Part shown: in pieces, positions 1 through 6,641 of the stretch
How positions within the stretch are numbered: the first letter of the stretch is position 1
Layout: the number at the start of each line of letters is the position of its first letter
DNA from: Candidatus Campbelliibacteriota bacterium
Lineage (GTDB): Bacteria; Patescibacteriota; Minisyncoccia; Phycocordibacterales; CSBR16-193
Direction of reading: 5' to 3'
Assembly: GCA_007129455.1 (NCBI GenBank)
Contig: SKVL01000042.1
Coordinates: 1-29,454 of the forward strand
DNA length: 29,454 bases
Notes under the pieces: model-generated
Told to the model about the DNA's origin: nothing
The model's input: the letters and a program-made list of their open reading frames with translations, nothing else
The model's database searches: none
Made by a program: the position numbers and the translations under genes

Positions 1-904
1 ACATATACGCCTGGGCCTTGTTGATGGAACCATTCTTACCATCGACTGTTGTGATGGATGTGTTGGTTCCGCCTACGGCGTACCCGGAGAAATTCTGCCC
101 GAGGCTACCCGAGCAAGAATATGTTCCGATTGCACCGGCTCCGGCGTAACCATCCCCATAGGTTTGCAGGGTCCCTGTCGCGGCGATGCCTTCAACTTCC
201 CAACCGCCGGAGACCGGACCTGTCGAACCGCTCTGGAGGGAGGTGTATGACTCAACGTTTGAGCCCGCCCCTTTAACCTGCCAGCCGTCGCCGTAGACTT
301 TGTACCCGTATGATTCGGATACATTTTTAGCCTGGGCGTTTATATACGCTGACATCTCATAGCCACCGTGGTTCGTTTTATTAACCTCCCCCGAGAACTC
401 CCCGGTTACAGCTTGCCCCGAGAAACCGAATGTTTCGGGATTCTCGCTTGTTCCGCCGTACCAAGAGTCGGCACCAGTGAATAAGTTAATACCTCCGGAC
501 AAGCTGCCCTGGAAATGGCCTTCACTTCCAGGTGTAACTGAAAGATCGGCTCCGGACATGGCATCGGCTTGGGTTTTGGTACCCACACCTTTACCGTCCT
601 CCCAACTGAAGGTGTAGCTGTTGGAACTTCCCAAAGCTCCACCTAATGCATTAACCTCGGCGCTAAAGGGATCTCCGTCGGAAGAGAGGCCAGACTGACC
701 GAAACCCTCGGAGAGATATTCTCCCGAAGTTCCGTATTTCTCCTTTACCAGGTAACTCTCGTCCATCACTCCCTGGTAGGCACCTGCGTTAATTTCCAAC
801 TGTACAGCACAAGCCGGGTCTGATGGGTAAGAGCAAGCCAAGGCGGGGGTTGCCATAAGTAAGGCAAACACCGCAGAAAATAAAAACAACATAAATCTTT
901 TCAT
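1..904 (-). CDS. Exported glycine/serine-rich surface protein, C-terminus cut off by window edge
   Basis: I do not recognise the family. An open frame runs from an ATG at 904 to the window edge (301 codons seen, no stop). Residues 1-23 are a clear signal peptide (MKRF, hydrophobic LFLFSAVFALLMA, then TPALA before Cys24), most consistent with signal peptidase I cleavage at the A-L-A site; it is a poor lipobox because Leu sits at -2. The mature part is rich in Gly, Ser, Thr, Asn and aromatic residues, with loosely recurring phrases such as GDGWQVKG, GGWEVEG and NFSGYAVGG, as expected for a beta-rich extracellular protein; this is inference. A Shine-Dalgarno AAGGAG lies about 7 bases before the ATG, unlike most genes in this window. 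It is last in a minus-strand operon behind the lipoprotein gene. No function can be assigned. Confidence 0.85.
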   Translation of the reverse strand, partial: MKRFMLFLFSAVFALLMATPALACSYPSDPACAVQLEINAGAYQGVMDESYLVKEKYGTSGEYLSEGFGQSGLSSDGDPFSAEVNALGGALGSSNSYTFSWEDGKGVGTKTQADAMSGADLSVTPGSEGHFQGSLSGGINLFTGADSWYGGTSENPETFGFSGQAVTGEFSGEVNKTNHGGYEMSAYINAQAKNVSESYGYKVYGDGWQVKGAGSNVESYTSLQSGSTGPVSGGWEVEGIAATGTLQTYGDGYAGAGAIGTYSCSGSLGQNFSGYAVGGTNTSITTVDGKNGSINKAQAYM

Positions 905-920
905 AACGTTCTCCTTCGGT

Positions 921-1049
921 TTAAGGTTTCAGATTCATTACCGCTTCGAAAAATTTATTCGTGCAGGCATCACCTCCTTTGAAGGTTTGAGATCTTTTCT
1001 CAAAAATGCCGCACTGTTTTTTTCGTCGGCGGCACTTTAACTTAGCCAC
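921..1049 (-). CDS. Possible 42-residue basic, three-cysteine peptide
   Basis: A short frame begins with GTG at 1049 and ends with TAA at 921. It sits between the lipoprotein gene (stop at 1070) and the exported protein gene (start at 904), in the same direction. The sequence GGAGG at 1061-1065 precedes the GTG by 11 bases, a long but possible spacing. The predicted peptide starts AKLKCRRRKKQCGIFEK, is strongly basic and carries three cysteines; no signal peptide or known motif is visible. It fills most of an otherwise unexplained gap, but the length is within what chance allows, so this may be an untranslated spacer. Confidence 0.33.
   Translation of the reverse strand: MAKLKCRRRKKQCGIFEKRSQTFKGGDACTNKFFEAVMNLKP
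969..980 (-). promoter_or_regulatory. Unusually long Shine-Dalgarno-like sequence
   Basis: On the minus strand this reads AAAGGAGGTGAT, a 12-base match to the complement of the usual bacterial 16S 3' end. It lies inside the possible 42-residue frame, 64 bases before the ATG of the exported protein. The only nearby start (ATG at 970) overlaps the motif and opens just ten codons. It could be a ribosome standby or pausing site for the operon; the match is seen directly, the role is a guess. Confidence 0.4.
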
Positions 1050-1069
1050 AGTTTCGGACACCTCCTTTT

Positions 1070-1630
1070 TTACTTTCGGATGAAATTGGTCTCAAAATCG
1101 ATAATAACGTATCTATCATTATGGATAATGTGATCGCTTTCACCTTCTTGTATGATAACCCGAAGATTTATTCGCGGGTTAGCTTCTTCTATGTATCGTT
1201 GGAAGAAGACTGTTTCGTCTCTCGAGTTTCCTTTATAGAGAACTCGATAAACATGATAGGGCCAGCTTTTTCTCTCTTCTTTGTAATCTAACGAGTATTT
1301 TACGAAGAGAGTGTAACTCCTTTCATTGGGGTTCACGGTTCGGACCTCTCCTCTCACTGCGAGGGTGTCTTTTTCCAACTCTTGGAATTCATTTATTCCC
1401 AATCGTAAGAACCCGGCCGCCTCCAGTTCGTCTTTGCTTTCTTCCTCTTTCTCTTTTTTGACCATTCTTGCCACACAGCCCTCCACGGCTATGCCTGTCT
1501 GGAAGTTTCTTTCCATGTAGATGACTGTTGGTACCAGCCTTCCATCTTCATAAACGATTTGCGGTTTAATTGCACATCCGGACATAACCATCAAGGTCAG
1601 CCCCAAAAGGAATATGTATCTTTTTGGCAT
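1070..1630 (-). CDS. Predicted lipoprotein of unknown function
   Basis: This encodes 186 residues from the ATG at 1630. That start is preferred over an in-frame ATG at 1672 because GGAGGGA stands 4 bases upstream and because it places a lipoprotein signal at the N-terminus: MPKR, a hydrophobic stretch, then M-S-G-C with the lipidated Cys at residue 19. The mature domain has a charged segment around residues 60-68 (KKEKEEESKDE) followed by alternating hydrophobic/polar strands, consistent with a small beta-rich periplasmic or surface domain. I do not recognise the family. It is the first gene of the minus-strand operon, with a promoter at 1722-1750 and a long 5' hairpin between promoter and start. 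It probably sits on the outer face of the membrane. Confidence 0.85.
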   Translation of the reverse strand: MPKRYIFLLGLTLMVMSGCAIKPQIVYEDGRLVPTVIYMERNFQTGIAVEGCVARMVKKEKEEESKDELEAAGFLRLGINEFQELEKDTLAVRGEVRTVNPNERSYTLFVKYSLDYKEERKSWPYHVYRVLYKGNSRDETVFFQRYIEEANPRINLRVIIQEGESDHIIHNDRYVIIDFETNFIRK

Positions 1631-1673
1631 TTTTCCCTCCTCTTTTTGTTTCCATGAATTGTCAAAGATCAAG

Positions 1674-1715
1674 AGCTTTTTCTTATTTCGTCAGTTGACG
1701 GAATAAGAAAGAGCT
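1674..1715 (-). promoter_or_regulatory. 20-bp inverted repeat at the predicted mRNA 5' end
   Basis: Arms 1674-1693 and 1696-1715 are complementary over 20 positions apart from two positions that are G-U pairs in one of the two transcripts and A-C mismatches in the other; the centre is CGTCAGTTGACG. The transcription start predicted from the -10 at 1722-1727 falls at about 1715, so the mRNA of the lipoprotein operon would begin with this hairpin. It could stabilise the message or be an operator at +1. There is no T-run on either side, which argues against a terminator. Confidence 0.6.
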
Positions 1716-1721
1716 TGTACA

Positions 1722-1750
1722 AGAATACTTATTTTAGTTCATTTTGTCAA
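1722..1750 (-). promoter_or_regulatory. Promoter of the lipoprotein operon
   Basis: The minus strand carries a perfect -35 TTGACA (1750-1745), a 17-base spacer and -10 TATTCT (1727-1722). Predicted start of transcription is near 1715. Confidence 0.7.
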
Positions 1751-1790
1751 GTAAAATTGACGGAGTTTTCTCTTTTGAACATTCACAATG

Positions 1791-1796
1791 TATAAT
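1791..1796 (+). promoter_or_regulatory. -10 element of rnhA, leaderless arrangement
   Basis: A consensus TATAAT ends 7 bases before the ATG at 1804, so transcription would begin at or one base from the start codon. No good -35 is visible at the right distance (TTCTCT at 1768-1773). No Shine-Dalgarno can fit. Confidence 0.5.
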
Positions 1797-1803
1797 GTTC
1801 CTT

Positions 1804-2559
1804 ATGATAAAAAACTCTAAAGAAAAAGTGGCCATATTCACCGACGGCTCATCCAGAGGTAATCCCGGTCCCGGTGGTTGGGGTGCGGTTATTGTTTTCT
1901 CCGGAGAGGAAGAAAAAGAGAGCAAGGTTGTTGAAATTGGCGGAGGAGAGAAGGAGACGACCAACAACAGGATGGAGATGATGGCCGTTATCGGATCTTT
2001 AGAACACGCCTTGAAACATTATGCTGAAGAGAATAATCTCCCGTCCTTAATCATCTATACGGACTCAAGTTACCTCATAAATGGTATTACAGGATGGGTG
2101 AAATCTTGGGAGAGGAGCGGATGGAGAAAGAAAGACGGAGATTTGGTTAAAAATAAGGATTTGTGGGAAAAATTGGTGGGTCTTGTTAAGAACTTTTCCA
2201 TCTCATGGGAGCATGTGGAGGGGCATGCTGGCATCGTTGGAAACGAACGTGCTGACAAAATCGCTTGCATGTTCGCCGACGGGGAAGAACCGAAGCTCAA
2301 AGAACTCTCTTTCAAAGACTACGGAGAAGACATCCTCTCTTTGGAGAAGAGAACTTCTTCCGTCGAGAGTAGAGATAAAAAAAGATCAACCTCTTCCAAA
2401 AGAGTTTACTCCTACGTAAGTCTGGTTGACGGAGATGTCCGGACCCACAAAAGTTGGGAGGAGTGTAAAGAAAGGGTCAAGAGAGTATCTGGAGCTCGTT
2501 TTAAAAAGGTTTACTCTCGGGTGGAGGAGAAGAGTCTGGTGAGAGAGTGGTCGGTTTGA
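1804..2559 (+). CDS. rnhA: Ribonuclease HI with C-terminal hybrid-binding-like domain
   Basis: Cleaves the RNA strand of RNA-DNA hybrids (R-loops, primers). The 251-residue protein has the catalytic set of type 1 RNase H: Asp14 (FTDGSSRGNPG), Glu58 (NNRMEMMA), Asp87 (YTDSSY), His141 (EGHAG) and Asp151 (NERADK). A charged linker (about 160-200) leads to a second domain, residues 200-251, with SWEEC, V-x-x-V-S-G-A-R-F-K-K, resembling the viroplasmin/hybrid-binding domain usually found at the N-terminus of eukaryotic RNase H1. Start 1804 was chosen over in-frame ATGs at 1744 and 1795, since the -10 TATAAT covers 1791-1796 and those would lie upstream of the transcript. Its 3' end overlaps the convergent comEC permease gene by 59 bases. 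Confidence 0.93.
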   Translation: MIKNSKEKVAIFTDGSSRGNPGPGGWGAVIVFSGEEEKESKVVEIGGGEKETTNNRMEMMAVIGSLEHALKHYAEENNLPSLIIYTDSSYLINGITGWVKSWERSGWRKKDGDLVKNKDLWEKLVGLVKNFSISWEHVEGHAGIVGNERADKIACMFADGEEPKLKELSFKDYGEDILSLEKRTSSVESRDKKRSTSSKRVYSYVSLVDGDVRTHKSWEECKERVKRVSGARFKKVYSRVEEKSLVREWSV

Positions 2560-4033
2560 AAAAAGACCCTCTGAAATTAAGGAAGACTGCTGTTGATATA
2601 AGTGTCAAATAAGAGACCGAAACCCAAAGGGCGCTTATCTTAACCTCAACACTGCTTCCGGGTATTGCATCAAGGAAGCGAGCCCCTCGAAGGATTATCT
2701 CTAAACTTAAAAAAGCGGGGATACCCGCGAGTGACCCCAATGCGATGGAGAGAGCTCCCAGCAGAGAGGCACAAAACCCGCTTATTATTACCACAGGAAG
2801 GAGAGGCACGGCAATCAGGTTGGTTATCGGTGCCGAGAAAGAGACTATCTCGAAGTTGTAGGCCACGACCGGCAAAGTTGCCAAGTGTGCTCCGAGAGAC
2901 ACGGAAAGTAGCGAAATCAGGCTGTCTTTAAGAGAAAAAGTCGTCTCTCTTGACTCCATGAAAGACCTGTCTCGTCCCATGAGTTTTTCGAAATGCGGGG
3001 TCAGATAGAGTATCCCGAAGACCGCCAAGAAAGAGAGTTGGAAGCCGACATCATGGAAAAGAAGGAGGGGATTAAAGGCGAGCATTAAAAGGGCGGCTAC
3101 GAAAAGAGCCCTCGGTGCGTCGTATATTTTTCCCATTTTGAATGCGAAAAGGAAAATGATCGCCATTATCCCGGCGCGCGTAGCTGACGCGGGTGCTCCG
3201 ACAAAGAGAACGAACAGAACTATGAAAAAAGAAACAATATAGAAAGAGGGATTCCTTCCAAATCTGAAAAAGGAAGAAAACAGAACCAAAAGCATCCCCG
3301 CTATTATAGTTACATGCATCCCGGAGATGGCGATTATGTGTCGGATGCCGGTTGAGCTGAAGAGGGAGCCGATCTTCTCAGGTACACGGTCGCCGTCACC
3401 GAGGATCATGGCGCCGGCTATGGTGTTGTTAGGATAGGGGATGGAAGAGTGAAGAGATGAACGCAGGATGTCTTTGAAAAGGAGTAAGGTTTTCGTGAAA
3501 GATCGCCCACCTTCTTCTTTTATCTCCACATTTGGGAGATATATTATCGCATCAATTCCTTCTTTTTGTAGATATGCCCGGTAGTTGAAGTCTTCAAAGA
3601 TCGGGGCCTCTTTAAGTTCACCGTCTATTTTCAGTTTTGTGCCGTAAGAGAACCTTGGATATATGTGAGTGGTGAGAAGAGCCTTAGTTTCGTCATCCAG
3701 TTTTACGGTGTAGCGAGAAAAAGTCCCGGATATTTTACCTTCTGATATGACTCGGACCACCTCTCCTTCAAGGGTCCGGTTCAGATCGGTCTCAGGAGTG
3801 CTGAGCCTTTTTTCGGTATGCAAGCTTCCCGCCCAAAAGGCAAGACAAGTAAAGATGACCAAAAGATACAACATGAGTTGACGTGAGCCGGAAGAAAAAA
3901 GAGCTGCCAGAAAAGACAACGTCACCAGTGTAACCAAAAGAGATAGAAAAAGTGAGTGAAAGATGGAGAACAGTGTTATTCCCAAAATGAAACTCAACCC
4001 GATCGGTAGAAGATATTTCACAAAGATACCCAT
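2501..4033 (-). CDS. comEC: ComEC-type DNA uptake permease, lacking the metallo-beta-lactamase domain
   Basis: Inner-membrane channel thought to pass single-stranded DNA into the cytoplasm during transformation. The 510-residue protein has two or three N-terminal membrane segments (1-70), an extracytoplasmic OB-like DUF4131 region (about 85-170), and the Competence domain from about 200, with the diagnostic stretches LGDGDRVP, STGIRHIIAISGMHV (228-241), SATRAGIMA and DVGFQLSFLAVFGI, followed by several further membrane helices. Usual ComEC proteins continue into a beta-lactamase fold; here the chain stops after the membrane part and that domain is the next gene, on the other strand. The frame extends upstream to 4387, but ATG 4033 fits because a TATAAT ends 7 bases before it and translation upstream would run through the neighbouring gene. 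Confidence 0.92.
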   Translation of the reverse strand: MGIFVKYLLPIGLSFILGITLFSIFHSLFLSLLVTLVTLSFLAALFSSGSRQLMLYLLVIFTCLAFWAGSLHTEKRLSTPETDLNRTLEGEVVRVISEGKISGTFSRYTVKLDDETKALLTTHIYPRFSYGTKLKIDGELKEAPIFEDFNYRAYLQKEGIDAIIYLPNVEIKEEGGRSFTKTLLLFKDILRSSLHSSIPYPNNTIAGAMILGDGDRVPEKIGSLFSSTGIRHIIAISGMHVTIIAGMLLVLFSSFFRFGRNPSFYIVSFFIVLFVLFVGAPASATRAGIMAIIFLFAFKMGKIYDAPRALFVAALLMLAFNPLLLFHDVGFQLSFLAVFGILYLTPHFEKLMGRDRSFMESRETTFSLKDSLISLLSVSLGAHLATLPVVAYNFEIVSFSAPITNLIAVPLLPVVIISGFCASLLGALSIALGSLAGIPAFLSLEIILRGARFLDAIPGSSVEVKISALWVSVSYLTLISTAVFLNFRGSFFKPTTLSPDSSPPPESKPF

Positions 4034-4040
4034 AGTGGTT

Positions 4041-4048
4041 ATTATAAA
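4041..4048. promoter_or_regulatory. Overlapping divergent -10 elements between the two ComEC genes
   Basis: The 8 bases ATTATAAA give TATAAT on the minus strand (4046-4041) and TATAAA on the plus strand (4043-4048). The ATGs lie 7 bases (minus, 4033) and 6 bases (plus, 4055) beyond, so both transcripts would start at or next to their start codons. Only 21 bases separate the two coding regions. Confidence 0.55.
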
Positions 4049-4054
4049 ACAATC

Positions 4055-4930
4055 ATGAAGAGGGGCTTGGGAATAACTTTGAATTACACTCCCTACGCTT
4101 TTACAATTGCGACTCTGGTTATTTTGAACTTTTTGGTCTATTGGGTGATCTTTATTGAAGAGTCCCGACCGGACCTTTCTGTATACTACTTGGAAGTAGG
4201 TCAAGCTGATGCGACTTTGATTGAAGCTCAAAACGGCAACAGAATCTTGATCGATGTCGGCGGAGGAAGAGCGACGGCCGATGCCGTTATCAACCTTCTT
4301 CCTTTTTATGACCGCAACATAGATGTTGTCATCATAACTCATCCTCACTCCGACCACATGGACGGCCTGGTGCCGTTGTTGGAGCAAGTTAGTGTCGGAG
4401 TGGTTTTGGATTCCGGCTCAGGCCATAGAACTGGAGTCGTAGAGGAGTATCTTATAGCTTTGGAGGGGTACGGGGTTAAGAAGGTATACGCTCGGAGAGG
4501 AATGGTTATAAATTTAAGTGAAGTGGCGAAAGCTTTTATCTTGTTTCCGGACAGGAATACCGCCCTCTTGGATCCGGACAACGCTTCAATCTGGGTGCAA
4601 GTGAAGCATCGAGACAATGCTTTTCTTTTTACCGGAGATTCTTTTGTTGCCGTTGAAAGGTATATGGTTGATTTGGATGGAGAGAGGCTCGAGAGTGACG
4701 TTTTTCAAGCGGGACATCACGGCTCGCGGACGTCAAACAGTGCGGAGCTTTTAAAAATGATCGCCCCCGATTATGTAATAATATCGGCCGGGGAGAATAA
4801 CAGATACGGACATCCTCACGATGAAGTGATGGAGGTTTTTTTGTCTACGGGAGCGGAGGTTTTAAAGACCTTTGAGGAGGGTAATATGGTGTTTATCTCT
4901 GACCAAGGCGGGATAGAAAGGGTTAAATAG
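4055..4930 (+). CDS. ComEC-type metallo-beta-lactamase fold hydrolase, membrane anchored
   Basis: The 291-residue protein corresponds to the C-terminal hydrolase domain of ComEC/Rec2, here as a stand-alone gene. One hydrophobic segment (about 15-34) anchors it in the membrane; the remaining domain would face outwards. Metal-binding motifs are all present: HPHSDH (96-101), TGD with Asp195, AGHHGS (His221/His222) and GHPH (252-255). The start of the fold, YYLEVGQADATLIE, is typical of ComEC C-termini. In ComEC this domain is proposed to degrade or process the non-transported DNA strand. It is transcribed divergently from the permease gene by back-to-back promoters, which supports joint expression. 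Some stand-alone homologues are annotated simply as MBL hydrolases, so the DNA-uptake role is inference from the neighbour. Confidence 0.9.
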   Translation: MKRGLGITLNYTPYAFTIATLVILNFLVYWVIFIEESRPDLSVYYLEVGQADATLIEAQNGNRILIDVGGGRATADAVINLLPFYDRNIDVVIITHPHSDHMDGLVPLLEQVSVGVVLDSGSGHRTGVVEEYLIALEGYGVKKVYARRGMVINLSEVAKAFILFPDRNTALLDPDNASIWVQVKHRDNAFLFTGDSFVAVERYMVDLDGERLESDVFQAGHHGSRTSNSAELLKMIAPDYVIISAGENNRYGHPHDEVMEVFLSTGAEVLKTFEEGNMVFISDQGGIERVK

Positions 4931-5045
4931 AAAATTTAACCAACCAAGCCAAAAGGTCGGAAAGTGAATAAAAACCGGTTGTTGATATTTATTTTTGTAA
5001 AATCCCCATTTAAGTTATTATTAGGAGCAGACTTAAAAAAGTTTT

Positions 5046-5074
5046 TTGAACAAGAGTAATTTTATTATTTTAAT
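5046..5074 (+). promoter_or_regulatory. Promoter of the peptidoglycan-binding/thioredoxin-like gene
   Basis: -35 TTGAAC (5046-5051), 17-base spacer, -10 TTTAAT (5069-5074). Transcription would begin around 5081, only about 3 bases before the ATG at 5084, another nearly leaderless arrangement. Confidence 0.5.
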
Positions 5075-5083
5075 CTTTTCTTT

Positions 5084-6262
5084 ATGAAAAATATGCCTTT
5101 TATTAAAAACAAAAAGCGGAAAACATTCCTTTGGGGAGTTGTCTTCGCTGTAGTTTTGGTTTTTGGTATGTCTTATATCCCCACCCAAGCCTTGACCCAA
5201 TTTCAGGTTGACTCCATCTTAAATCTCCTCAGGTCCTTCGATGTTGAGCAGGAGGTGGTGGAAAGGGTGGAAAACGTTCTTGTCGGAGGAATGGTTGCCC
5301 TGGCGGATCATCAGTTCGAGAGGAATCTCGGCCCGGGTAGTGTTGGTGAGGACGTGAAGCGACTTCAAGAGTGGCTGAATAAGAACGGTTTTAAGGTGGC
5401 TGAGTCGGGGTTGGGTTCACTTGGGAACGAGACCACATACTTCGGAGACAAAACCAAGCAAGCGATTATTTCGTATCAGTTTTCCAGAAAAATAGATCCG
5501 GCATCGGGCTTCTTTGGTCCGAAAACAAGAGCTGTTTTGAACTCCGAGATCGGGACGACGGAAAAGAAGCAGACTGAAGAAACAACAAAAGATCCGATAA
5601 AAACCTCATCCAACATTATCCAGTCGGTTACAACGGACAAAAAAACATATAACCCTGGTGATAAAATAAAACTGACCATAATGGCTGAAAATTCTTCAAG
5701 TGAAGATGTTGTTATAAGTTTTAACACAGGTTGTCAGTTTGATTATTCCGTTGAAGGATTCCGATTGATGGAGAACGTCTTCTGCACTCAAGTCTTGACG
5801 GAGGTGACCATACCCGCGGGAAAATATCATGCTTGGGAGACGGAACACAACCTCTCCATTTATCCGCTTGAGTCGGGATGGCATGAGATCGAAGCGGGAA
5901 TGGTGAATGAAGCCAGGGCGCACAAAGGAGGGGCCGTTATTGGATCTAAGGCGACCGTTAAGGTGGAGATAGCGTCCGATGAGCCCCTTAAAACCTCCGG
6001 CAATGATTTTATTTATTGTTTGAAAGAGGCGGGTGTGGTGATATACGGCACACCGACTTGTCCGTACTGCAGTCAGTTGGCCTTGTCTTTCGGAGGGTAT
6101 GACATCATTGAGCCGATATATGTTGATTGCCAAAAAGAGTACGCTCGTTGTACCGATGAAATGCAGACTCGGGGAGTTCCGGAGATACAGATAAAAGGAG
6201 TGCTCTATCAGGAGTCGCGTGAACCAGAAGTAATAGGCCGTGAGGCGGGGTGTGTGATGTAA
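5084..6262 (+). CDS. Exported peptidoglycan-binding / BsuPI-like / glutaredoxin-like fusion protein
   Basis: This 392-residue protein appears to act at the cell wall. Residues 1-37 form an N-terminal signal or anchor (basic MKNMPFIKNKKRK, then a hydrophobic helix ending in TQA). Residues about 80-158 match a PG_binding_1 domain (GSVGEDVKRLQEWLNKNGF, then YFGDKTKQAIISYQ and GFFGPKTRAVLN). Residues about 180-297 resemble the BsuPI/intracellular proteinase inhibitor immunoglobulin-like fold (TTDKKTYNPGDKIKLTI). Residues about 308-392 are thioredoxin/glutaredoxin-like, with the redox motif CPYC (326-329) and a likely cis-proline in RGVPEI (366). Extra cysteines (217, 234, 349, 356, 390) could form disulfides. 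A role in disulfide chemistry of wall-associated proteins is plausible but inferred. It is monocistronic, ending at a bidirectional terminator shared with rpmB. Confidence 0.85.
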   Translation: MKNMPFIKNKKRKTFLWGVVFAVVLVFGMSYIPTQALTQFQVDSILNLLRSFDVEQEVVERVENVLVGGMVALADHQFERNLGPGSVGEDVKRLQEWLNKNGFKVAESGLGSLGNETTYFGDKTKQAIISYQFSRKIDPASGFFGPKTRAVLNSEIGTTEKKQTEETTKDPIKTSSNIIQSVTTDKKTYNPGDKIKLTIMAENSSSEDVVISFNTGCQFDYSVEGFRLMENVFCTQVLTEVTIPAGKYHAWETEHNLSIYPLESGWHEIEAGMVNEARAHKGGAVIGSKATVKVEIASDEPLKTSGNDFIYCLKEAGVVIYGTPTCPYCSQLALSFGGYDIIEPIYVDCQKEYARCTDEMQTRGVPEIQIKGVLYQESREPEVIGREAGCVM

Positions 6263-6281
6263 GAAGGAACCCGAAACTGAC

Positions 6282-6324
6282 AAACAAAAAACTCCTCTTC
6301 ATAATAAAGAGGAGTTTTTTGTTT
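6282..6324. terminator. Bidirectional intrinsic terminator
   Basis: Arms 6282-6299 and 6307-6324 form a perfect 18-bp stem with core ACTCCTCTT, a 7-base loop, and A-run and T-run flanks, so it ends transcription both from the plus-strand gene at 5084 and from rpmB on the minus strand. Confidence 0.9.
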
Positions 6325-6337
6325 TCTGTTATCGGAT

Positions 6338-6580
6338 TTAAATAACCCCCGCTTCTTTAAGTGTTTTGTAAGCTCCTTTTTTTTGAATCGTTTTCAAACC
6401 TTTGGTGGAGATACTGACGTTTACCGTTTTTTTCAGTTCGGGAACATAGATTTTTTTCTTTTGGATGTTCGCCTTTCTACGAACCTTGCCGGTGGGATTG
6501 AACTGAGTGGCTCGAACACGGTTAGAGTATCTACCTCCCACTTGGGTGCTTTTTTTTGTTATCGGACAGACCTTAGCCAT
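6338..6580 (-). CDS. rpmB: 50S ribosomal protein L28
   Basis: This is bL28 of the large subunit, 80 residues, usual length for the family. The N-terminus MAKVCPITKKSTQVGGRYSN and the following NPTGKVRRKANIQKK are typical; the C-terminal VSTKGLK-type stretch is present as SISTKGLKTIQKKG. The gene stands alone rather than beside rpmG. Upstream on the minus strand TATAAA lies 9 bases before the ATG and no Shine-Dalgarno is visible, so the leader is very short. It converges on the preceding gene at the shared terminator and is divergent to the M50 protease gene, with only 61 bases between the two starts. Confidence 0.96.
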   Translation of the reverse strand: MAKVCPITKKSTQVGGRYSNRVRATQFNPTGKVRRKANIQKKKIYVPELKKTVNVSISTKGLKTIQKKGAYKTLKEAGVI

Positions 6581-6641
6581 AATCTTTAATTTATAGACTG
6601 GTATGGTATCATAGAGAATTCGGAATGTAAAATATTAAATT

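Noticed and set aside
2665..2931. 88-codon plus-strand frame
   Set aside because: It lies antisense to the ComEC permease membrane region and has no independent evidence.
5696..6283. 195-codon open frame on the minus strand
   Set aside because: It runs antisense to the peptidoglycan-binding/thioredoxin-like gene, whose domains are clear; the antisense translation has no recognisable motif.
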